From: Catellatospora sichuanensis
Lineage (GTDB): Bacteria > Actinomycetota > Actinomycetes > Mycobacteriales > Micromonosporaceae
Assembly: GCF_007483665.1 (NCBI RefSeq)
Contig: NZ_ML660190.1
Location: forward strand, 120,334-184,333
Direction of reading: 5' to 3'
DNA length: 64,000 nt
Made by a program: the position numbers and the translations under genes. The notes beneath the pieces are model-generated. The model was not told the origin of the DNA. It saw only the letters and a program-made list of their open reading frames with translations, and did no database searches. This document shows positions 57,907 through 64,000 of the stretch, piece by piece (the first letter of the stretch is position 1; each line of letters begins with the position of its first letter).

Positions 57907-59334
57907 TCAGCGGGCGACGAAACGGCCCGAGGGTGTGCCGACCACCACGCCGTCGCGGTAGGCGAGGCGGCCGCCGACGACGGTGGCGACCGGCCAGCCC
58001 TTGACCTTGTGGCCCTCGAACGGGCAGTGGTCCTGGCCGGACAGCAGCAGGTCGGTGGTGACCTCCTGCTCCAGCTCCGGGTCCACGATGGTCAGGTCGG
58101 CGTCCATGCCCACCATCAGGCTGCCCTTGCGCCCGGCCAGCCCGTAGGCGCGCGCGGGGTTGCCCGCGGCCAGCTCGGCGACGCGCTGCGGGGACAGGCC
58201 CCGCTTGTGCATGCCCTCGCTGAGCAGGATCGGGTAGAGCAGGGCGGTGCCGCCGAAGCCGGGCAGCGCGGGCCACAGCTGGTCGCCCTTGTTCTCCTCG
58301 AGGCAGCAGGCATGGTCGGAGGCCACCCAGTCCACGGTGCCGTCCAGCACCGCGGCCCACAGCGCCTCGGTGTCCGACACGGACCGGATCGGCGGGTTGA
58401 CCTTCGCGCCCAGGCCGCCGCGGCGGTCCAGGCTCTCGTGGTCCAGGCACAGGTGGTGCAGGGTGACCTCGCAGCGCAGGTCGAGGCGTCCGGTCGCCTT
58501 GGCCGCGGCAGCCGCGGCGATCGCCTCGGCCGACGACAGGTGCAGCAGGTTGACCGGGCAGCCGGTCGCGCCGGCCAGCGTCGTCGCCTCGCCGATGGCG
58601 ACCTGCTCGGTCAGCGGCGGGCGGGCGTCGGAGTACGCCTTCAGGGTCTGCGGGTCGCCCGCGGCTCGGACCCGGTCGATGAACAGCCGCATCAGCTCCG
58701 CCTGCTCGCAGTGCAGCGACAGCGAGACCCGGCGGCCGTCGCGCTGGTTGGCCGCGACCGCTTCCATGATCTGGTACAGGTGACCGAGGTCGTACTCGTC
58801 GCTCATGGTGAACGACTTGGCATCACGGGAGTCGGCGGAGAGGTTGAAGCCCTTGTAGAACATGTAGTACTTGAACGAGCTCACGCCGTGCTCGTCGATC
58901 AGCGCGGGCACCTCGCCCACCTGCGCGGTGTCCATCGGCGCGAGATGGAAGCCGTAGTCGGTCCAGGCGTGCCCGGCGACCGCGTCCAGCACCTGCGGGA
59001 AGATCTCGCCGTACGGACCGGTGCGGTTGAGGTAGTGCTGACCGGTGCGGAAGTAGGACAGCACCGTGGTCACCCCGCCGACCAGCGAGGAGCGGGTCTC
59101 CTCGGCCGCGTCCAGCGCCAGGTCCCGGTAGATGCCCAGGTGGTAGTGGGCGTCCACCGCGCCGGGGAACACCAGCCGGCCCTGCGCGGAGAGCACCTGC
59201 TCGGCCGAGGCCGGGTCGAGGTCGTCACCGATCGCCGCGATCTTCCCGTCGCGTACGGCGAGATCGGCGCGTACCGTGCCGACATACGGCAGCACCAGCG
59301 TTCCGGCCTTGACCAGCAGATCGTATCGTGCCAC
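57907..59334 (-). CDS. D-hydantoinase/dihydropyrimidinase-like amidohydrolase
   Basis: A 475-residue cyclic-amide hydrolase with a binuclear metal centre. H63 and H65 (VDAHYHLG), the carboxylated lysine K155 (SSFKYYMFYKG), H208 (SLHCEQ), H265 (NLLHLSS) and D340 (VASDHACC) are all in place. The GTG start follows GGGAGG. Family members open hydantoin, dihydropyrimidine, allantoin or imide rings. It is controlled from a promoter overlapping operator site 4 and is divergent from a CoA-transferase operon. The ring substrate is unknown. Confidence 0.87.
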   Translation of the reverse strand: MARYDLLVKAGTLVLPYVGTVRADLAVRDGKIAAIGDDLDPASAEQVLSAQGRLVFPGAVDAHYHLGIYRDLALDAAEETRSSLVGGVTTVLSYFRTGQHYLNRTGPYGEIFPQVLDAVAGHAWTDYGFHLAPMDTAQVGEVPALIDEHGVSSFKYYMFYKGFNLSADSRDAKSFTMSDEYDLGHLYQIMEAVAANQRDGRRVSLSLHCEQAELMRLFIDRVRAAGDPQTLKAYSDARPPLTEQVAIGEATTLAGATGCPVNLLHLSSAEAIAAAAAAKATGRLDLRCEVTLHHLCLDHESLDRRGGLGAKVNPPIRSVSDTEALWAAVLDGTVDWVASDHACCLEENKGDQLWPALPGFGGTALLYPILLSEGMHKRGLSPQRVAELAAGNPARAYGLAGRKGSLMVGMDADLTIVDPELEQEVTTDLLLSGQDHCPFEGHKVKGWPVATVVGGRLAYRDGVVVGTPSGRFVAR

Positions 59335-59364
59335 GGCGATCCTCCCAGGAGTGCGTTTCGCACA

Positions 59365-59381
59365 CTGTAACGAGGTTTCCT
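59365..59381. promoter_or_regulatory. Operator site 4 over the hydantoinase promoter
   Basis: GTAAC-GAG-GTTTCC (59368-59381) has the same 3-bp spacing as the other sites but one degenerate arm. It overlaps the minus-strand -10 TACAGT (59370-59365) of the hydantoinase gene, in the divergent gap with the second CoA-transferase. It is the weakest member of the set. Confidence 0.4.
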
Positions 59382-59396
59382 TTTTGAGGGTAGGGC

Positions 59397-60608
59397 GTGT
59401 ACGGTTCCCCCATGCCGCCCGCCGCCCTGTCCGGCGTCACCGTCGTCGACGCCGCGACCCTCTTCGCCGGACCCCTCGCCGCGACGATCCTCGGCGACTA
59501 CGGCGCGGATGTGATCAAGATCGAGCACCCGGCCAAGGGCGACCCTTCCCGGGGACACGGCCCGTCCCGCGACGGCGTGCCGCTGTGGTGGACCATGCTG
59601 GGCCGCAACAAGCAGACGGTCACCCTCGACCTCGGCCGCGCCGAGGGGGCAGTGCTGGCCAAGCGCCTGCTGTCCGAAGCTGACGTGCTCATCGAGAACT
59701 TCCGGCCCGGCACGCTGGAGCGCTGGGGCCTGTCCCCCGAGGTGCTGCACGAGGTCAACCCGCGTCTGGTCATCGCCCGGGTCACCGCGTTCGGCCAGCA
59801 CGGCCCGTACGCCCACCGGCCCGGCTTCGGCACGCTCGCCGAGGCGATGAGCGGCTTCGCGGCGATCACCGGCGCGCCCGACGGGCCGCCCACCCTGCCG
59901 CCGTTCGGACTGGCCGACGGCATCTCCGCGCTGACCTGCGCACAGGCCGTGATGACCGCGCTCTACCACCGCGACGCGCGCGGCGGCACCGGGCAGGTGA
60001 TCGACCTGGCCATCGTCGAGCCGATGCTGACCGTGCTGGGCATGCAGGCCATGGCGTACGACCAGCTCGGGCTCGTGCAGCAGCGCACCGGCAACCGCTC
60101 GGTCAACAACGCGCCGCGCAACACGTACCGCACCCGCGACGGCCGGTGGGTGGCCGTGTCCACCAGCGCCCAGGCCATCGCCGAACGCGTCATGCACCTG
60201 GTCGGCCACCCCGAGGTCATCACCGAACCCTGGTTCGCCACCGGCGCGGGCCGCGCCGCCCACGCCGACGAACTGGACGCCCACGTCGGCGACTGGATCG
60301 CCCAGCGCGACCTGGACGAGGTGGCCAAGGCGTTCGACGAGGCCCAGGCCGCGGTCGCGCCGATCTACGACATCACCGACGTGTTCACCGACCCGCAGTT
60401 CACCGCCCTGGACTCGATCACCACGGTCGACGACCCGGTGCTCGGCCCGCTGCGGATGCCGAACGTGCTCTACCGCATGTCGCAGACGCCGGGCCGGATC
60501 GGCTGGACCGGACGGCCCCGCGGCGCGGACAACGACACCGTCTACCGCGAACGGCTCGGCCTGACCGAGGACGAGCTGACCGCACTGCGCGACACCGGAG
60601 TGATCTGA
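59397..60608 (+). CDS. Family III CoA-transferase (CaiB/BaiF), second copy
   Basis: A 403-residue CoA-transferase paralogous to the one at 52839-54032. VTVVDAATLFAGPLAATILGDYGADVIKIEHP, NFRPGTLERWGLS and GLADGISALTCAQAVMTALYHRDARGGTGQVID define the fold. The aspartate in GLADGIS corresponds to the catalytic position. GTG 59397 has GAGGG 6 nt upstream; ATG 59412 is an alternative. It heads an operon with a cyclase-family hydrolase and an MmgE/PrpD protein, joined by overlapping codons. Confidence 0.88.
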   Translation: MYGSPMPPAALSGVTVVDAATLFAGPLAATILGDYGADVIKIEHPAKGDPSRGHGPSRDGVPLWWTMLGRNKQTVTLDLGRAEGAVLAKRLLSEADVLIENFRPGTLERWGLSPEVLHEVNPRLVIARVTAFGQHGPYAHRPGFGTLAEAMSGFAAITGAPDGPPTLPPFGLADGISALTCAQAVMTALYHRDARGGTGQVIDLAIVEPMLTVLGMQAMAYDQLGLVQQRTGNRSVNNAPRNTYRTRDGRWVAVSTSAQAIAERVMHLVGHPEVITEPWFATGAGRAAHADELDAHVGDWIAQRDLDEVAKAFDEAQAAVAPIYDITDVFTDPQFTALDSITTVDDPVLGPLRMPNVLYRMSQTPGRIGWTGRPRGADNDTVYRERLGLTEDELTALRDTGVI

Positions 60609-61507
60609 TGCAGGGCCTCGACCAGGACCAGCACGCACTGCTGCCCGCACCCAGCGGGCGGCCGACGCCGACTGCCACCACCCGGAACGGCACCGCGACG
60701 CCGAGCAGGACCGTCACGCCGTGGGAGGCGCTGCGCGGGCGGCAGGTGATCGACCTGGCGCAGCCGATGCGGCGGGGCATGCCGCAGTCGCCCAACCATC
60801 CGCCGTTCCGGATGGCGCTGGAACGACGGCACGGCGACATGACGCGGCCCGACGGCGGGTCCGCCGCCAACGAGCTGATCGTCACCGGCGGCCACGTCGG
60901 CACGCACGTCGACGCGCTGTCGCACGTATCGCAGGACGGGCTGCTGCACGGCGGCCGACCGGCCGGCCCGCTGCAGTCCCACCTGGGCTTCAGCGACCTC
61001 GGCATCGACACGTTTCCGCCTTACCTGGGTCGCGCCGTGGTCCTCGACGTGGCCCGCGTGCACGGCGCCGACGTGCTGCCCGCCGGGTACGCGATCACGC
61101 CCGAAGACCTCGACCGGGCCGCGGCGGGCCTGACCCTGGCGCCCGGCGAGGTGATCCTCATCGGCACCGGCTGGTCCCGCCGCTGGTCCGAACACGACGC
61201 CTTCATCGGCTCCCGCGACGGCACCCCGGGTCCGGACGAGGCGGCCGCGCGCTGGCTCGCTGCCCACTCCCCCGCCGCCGTCGGCGCGGAGACCATCGCC
61301 TTCGAGCACATCCCCGCCGGGCGCGGCCACGCCGTGCTGCCCGCGCACCGGGTGCTGCTGGTCGAACACGGCGTACACATCATCGAGACGATGAACCTGG
61401 ACCCGCTGCTGGCCACCGGCGCACGCGAGATCCTGCTCGTGCTCAACCCGCTGCCCCTGGTCGGCGCGACCGGCGCCCCGGTGCGCCCGCTGGCGGTGCT
61501 CGCATGA
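60608..61507 (+). CDS. Cyclase family (kynurenine formamidase/isatin hydrolase-like) hydrolase
   Basis: A 299-residue metal-dependent hydrolase. The signature GGHVGTHVDALSH carries the HxGTHxDxxxH-type metal ligands. IGTGWSRRWSEHDAFIG and FEHIPAGRGHAVLPAHRVLLVEHGVHIIETM follow. Members hydrolyse formamides, isatin or cyclic amides. The first 35 residues are a low-complexity extension. The ATG overlaps the CoA-transferase stop by one base. A second ring- or amide-opening step in this pathway is suggested. Confidence 0.82.
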   Translation: MQGLDQDQHALLPAPSGRPTPTATTRNGTATPSRTVTPWEALRGRQVIDLAQPMRRGMPQSPNHPPFRMALERRHGDMTRPDGGSAANELIVTGGHVGTHVDALSHVSQDGLLHGGRPAGPLQSHLGFSDLGIDTFPPYLGRAVVLDVARVHGADVLPAGYAITPEDLDRAAAGLTLAPGEVILIGTGWSRRWSEHDAFIGSRDGTPGPDEAAARWLAAHSPAAVGAETIAFEHIPAGRGHAVLPAHRVLLVEHGVHIIETMNLDPLLATGAREILLVLNPLPLVGATGAPVRPLAVLA

Positions 61508-62982
61508 CCGCCGGACGCGCCGTTCCGCGCGGTGCGGACGTGACCACCGGACCCGTCGCCGCGCCCGGCCCGGTCGGCGATTCCACTGGATCCGGCGCAT
61601 CGACGACGTCCGCGAACACGGCGGTGGCCCGGCTCGCCGAGTTCGCCGTGGGCTGTCGTGACGCCGAGATCCCCGACGGTGTGCCCGAACGCATCCTCGA
61701 CATCCTCGGGCTGGCGCTGGCCGCGCAGGACGATCCCGCGGTGCGGGCCGTGCTCGCGTCGGTACGGCGCTGGGGCGGCACGCCCGAGGCGACCGTGATC
61801 GGGGCGGGCGACCGGCTGCCCGCGCCCGCCGCGGCGCTGGTCAACGGGGTCATGGCGCACGCGCTCGACTTCGACGACACGCACCTGCCGTCCGTGCTGC
61901 ACCCGAGCGCGAGCATCGTGCCCGCCGCGCTGGCCGCCGCCGAGGCCACCGGCGCGGACGGGCCCGCGCTGGTCCGCGCCGTCGCCGCCGGGATCGAGAT
62001 CTGCAACCGGCTCGGCATGGCCGCGTACGACCGGGAGCTGCGCAACTCCGTCTTCTTCGAACGGGGCCTGCACGCCACCTCGATCTGCGGCACGATCGGC
62101 GGCGCCGCCGCCGCGGGACTGCTGTACGGGCTGGACGCGGGCGGCATCGGGCACGCCATGGGCATCGCGGCGTCCATGGGCGCGGGGCTGCTGGAGGCCA
62201 ACCGCACCGGCGGCACGGTCAAGAAGACGCACTGCGGCTGGGCGGCGCACGCCGGGGTCAGCGCCGCCGTGTTCGCCGCCGACGGGCTCACCGGCCCGCC
62301 GACGGTGCTGGAGGGGCGGTTCGGCTTCTTCGCCGCGTACACCTCGGGGGTCTTCGACGCCGACGCCCTGCTCGGCGGGCTCGGTGAGCGGTGGGAGCTG
62401 TCGCGGACCGTCTACAAGCCCTACCCGACCAACCACTTCACCCATCCCGGCATCGACTGCGCCCTGGCACTGCGGGCGGCCGGGCTGCGCGCCGCCGACG
62501 TGGCGTCGGTGGAACTGGGGGTGGCCGCGCCGGTGCTGCGCACGATCGCCGAACCGGCCGCGGAGAAGGCACGGCCGCAGACGGCTTACCACGGGAAGTT
62601 CTCCGGGCCGTACACGGTCGCGGCGGCCCTGCTCGGTGGCAGCGGGCTGGGCGTGGGCACCGCCGACTTCCACGACCTCGACGAGGCGGTGCTCGCGCTG
62701 GCGGCGCGGGTGACCTGCGTGGCCGACGAACGCGCCACCGAGATCTTCCCGAACGCGTTCGCGGCCGTGTTGCGGGTGCGCACCACCGGCGGCGAACTGC
62801 TGGAGCACCGGGTCGACGCGTCGCGCGGCAGCGAGGCCCACCCGCTGAGCGCCGGCGACCTCGACCTGAAGTTCCGGCTGAACGCCGCGGCCCTGTCCAC
62901 CGCGCAGGCCGCGGCGGTGTCAGCGGCCACGCGAGACCTTCGTCCCGCCGCCGAAATCCTGGCACTGACGCACCACCGCTGA
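61504..62982 (+). CDS. MmgE/PrpD family protein (2-methylcitrate dehydratase-like)
   Basis: A 492-residue protein. After about 40 low-complexity residues comes the all-helical domain: LVNGVMAHALDFDDTHLPSVLHPSASIVPAALA. The conserved EANRTGGTVKKTHCGWAAHAGVSAA and YKPYPTNHFTHPGIDC segments mark the active-site region. Relatives dehydrate 2-methylcitrate or isomerise/decarboxylate related acids. The ATG overlaps the cyclase stop (ATGA). In this operon it may handle a hydroxy-acid or CoA-free branched acid. Confidence 0.85.
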   Translation: MTAGRAVPRGADVTTGPVAAPGPVGDSTGSGASTTSANTAVARLAEFAVGCRDAEIPDGVPERILDILGLALAAQDDPAVRAVLASVRRWGGTPEATVIGAGDRLPAPAAALVNGVMAHALDFDDTHLPSVLHPSASIVPAALAAAEATGADGPALVRAVAAGIEICNRLGMAAYDRELRNSVFFERGLHATSICGTIGGAAAAGLLYGLDAGGIGHAMGIAASMGAGLLEANRTGGTVKKTHCGWAAHAGVSAAVFAADGLTGPPTVLEGRFGFFAAYTSGVFDADALLGGLGERWELSRTVYKPYPTNHFTHPGIDCALALRAAGLRAADVASVELGVAAPVLRTIAEPAAEKARPQTAYHGKFSGPYTVAAALLGGSGLGVGTADFHDLDEAVLALAARVTCVADERATEIFPNAFAAVLRVRTTGGELLEHRVDASRGSEAHPLSAGDLDLKFRLNAAALSTAQAAAVSAATRDLRPAAEILALTHHR

Positions 62983-63036
62983 CCCCGCCCCGAGCTGTCC
63001 GCGCCAACTCCAGCGCTCGTCGCCGCCTCCCCGCAT

Positions 63037-63111
63037 GATCGTCGAACTTGCCTGGCACATGGGCGAATCCGCGTGCAAGATACCCACAGGTGCCAGGCAA
63101 GTCGGGCGATC
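63037..63111. repeat. 75-bp REP-like palindromic element, copy 2
   Basis: The arms (63037-63057 and 63091-63111) match each other at 18 of 21 positions, and the centre carries GCGTGCAAGATAC. It is the inverted form of the element at 43294-43368, equal in length. It lies in the convergent gap between the PrpD-like gene and the symporter gene. Confidence 0.75.
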
Positions 63112-63139
63112 TCGGGTGCCACGACCGACGTTCGGGCGG

Positions 63140-64000
63140 CTAGGGCCAGACGTCGCCGACCAGTGGCCGGGGCAGGTGCGGGTTGCCGGTCGCGGTGAAG
63201 ACGGGCTCCCGGCCGAGGCGGGCCGCCGCCTCGAAGTCGTCGAGCATCCCGAACGCCCACTTGCCGAGCAGCAGGATCGCGGTCAGGTTCACCAGCGCCA
63301 TGAGCGCCATCGCGACGTCCGCGAGCGCCCACACCGGCTCCAGCGCCACCACCGAACCGATCGCGACCGCCACGAGGACCACGATCCGGAACGCCGTCTC
63401 CACGGCCGGGCTCGCGCGCAGGAAGTCCAGGTTGACCAGGGCGTACGACGAGTTGCCGAGGATCGACGAGAACGCGAAGACGGTGACCAGCACCGCCATC
63501 AGCCAGTTGCTCCAGCCGCCGAGCTGCGCCGCGACGGCCGCCTGGGTCAGTGACGCGCCGGTGTTCGCGCTGGCCTGGCCCGGCTGGTACACGTTCTCTC
63601 CGCCGAGCATGATGATGAACGCGGTCGCGGTGCAGATCAGGATGGTGTCGACGAAGACGCCCAGCGTCTGGATCAGGCCCTGCCGCGCGGGGTGGGTGGT
63701 GGTCGCGGTGGCCGCCGCGTTCGGGGCGCTGCCCATGCCGGCCTCGTTGGAGAACAGGCCGCGCTTGGCCCCGTTGAGCAGCGCCGCGCTCAGCCCGCCC
63801 GCGACGCCCGCCGCGGCCGGGTCCAGGCCGAACGCCGACTTCACGATGGTGGCGAGCATGCCCGGCACCTCGCCGAGGTTGAGCAGCACGATCAGCGCAG
63901 CCAGCAGCAGGTAGATCGCCGCCATGACGGGCACCACCAGCTCGGCGACGCGCGCGATGCGCCGGATGCCGCCGAACAGCACGGGCGCGGTCGCCAGCAC
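63140..64000 (-). CDS. Sodium:alanine symporter (AGCS family), 5' end outside window
   Basis: The C-terminal 286 residues of a membrane transporter; the start lies beyond position 64000. GLSAALLNGAKRGLFSNEAGMGSAPNAAATATTTHPARQGLIQ is the AGCS signature around the substrate/Na+ site. TLGVFVDTILICTATAFIIML and later helices follow, with a polar tail. It imports alanine, glycine or related small amino acids with sodium. It is adjacent to the amide-hydrolysing operon and may move a substrate or product. Confidence 0.9.
   Translation of the reverse strand: MLATAPVLFGGIRRIARVAELVVPVMAAIYLLLAALIVLLNLGEVPGMLATIVKSAFGLDPAAAGVAGGLSAALLNGAKRGLFSNEAGMGSAPNAAATATTTHPARQGLIQTLGVFVDTILICTATAFIIMLGGENVYQPGQASANTGASLTQAAVAAQLGGWSNWLMAVLVTVFAFSSILGNSSYALVNLDFLRASPAVETAFRIVVLVAVAIGSVVALEPVWALADVAMALMALVNLTAILLLGKWAFGMLDDFEAAARLGREPVFTATGNPHLPRPLVGDVWP

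Noticed and set aside
1-64000. CRISPR array, prophage, transposase, restriction-modification or toxin-antitoxin genes
   Set aside because: None was recognised by motif, repeat pattern or gene context anywhere in the window.

Overview
This window is high-GC actinobacterial DNA with near-uniform G/C third codon positions, frequent GTG starts and overlapping stop/start codons. The gene set suggests a mycelial actinomycete of the Micromonosporaceae type: an F420-dependent oxidoreductase, polyprenol-phosphomannose mannosyltransferases, an AA10 LPMO with a CBM2, and several repeated hairpin elements in gene gaps. The genus cannot be fixed from sequence alone.

1-8.3 kb: a sugar-binding lipoprotein behind a large inverted repeat, a fragment of an arabinose-binding (AbfB) domain, a GNAT acetyltransferase, then the most unusual locus in the window. 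This is a tandem duplication (2.46-5.14 kb) in which a tRNA-like RNA with encoded CCA lies 28-29 nt upstream of an ankyrin-repeat protein gene. The two tRNA-like scaffolds are almost identical, but their anticodon loops differ. A DUF4142 protein, a strongly coding 46-residue acidic peptide and a divergent cupin/MarR pair follow.

8.5-26.5 kb: cell-envelope genes (two GT4 glycosyltransferases, a lower-GC nucleotidyltransferase/glycerophosphotransferase-like pair, a pentapeptide-repeat protein, two GT-C mannosyltransferases, a DMT transporter, an ATP-grasp enzyme and a large membrane protein). After these come an HD hydrolase, a zinc-ribbon protein, gpsA, and small redox enzymes (VOC, AKR, SDR, SnoaL-like).

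26.9-43.2 kb: a PadR/membrane-protein operon, an AA10-CBM2 LPMO, a DHA2 efflux pump, an F420 reductase, a secreted three-repeat protein, a Rieske lipoprotein/DUF6529 membrane pair, a membrane class III nucleotide cyclase coupled to a CRP-type regulator, two paralogous lipoproteins and a RecQ helicase.

43.4-64 kb: a catabolic region built from divergent operons. It holds an MFS transporter, an FAD oxidoreductase, enoyl-CoA hydratase, aldehyde dehydrogenase, two acyl-CoA ligases, two family III CoA-transferases, an HMG-CoA lyase-like enzyme, an isochorismatase-fold amidohydrolase, a D-hydantoinase-like enzyme, a bicupin, a cyclase-family hydrolase, an MmgE/PrpD protein and an AGCS amino-acid symporter (cut by the window end). 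Four sites of the form GGAAAC-N3-GTTTCC lie over promoters here, so much of the region may be one regulon. Taken together the genes suggest uptake and ring opening of a cyclic amide or ureide, deamidation, CoA activation and lyase cleavage. The substrate is not identifiable from sequence.
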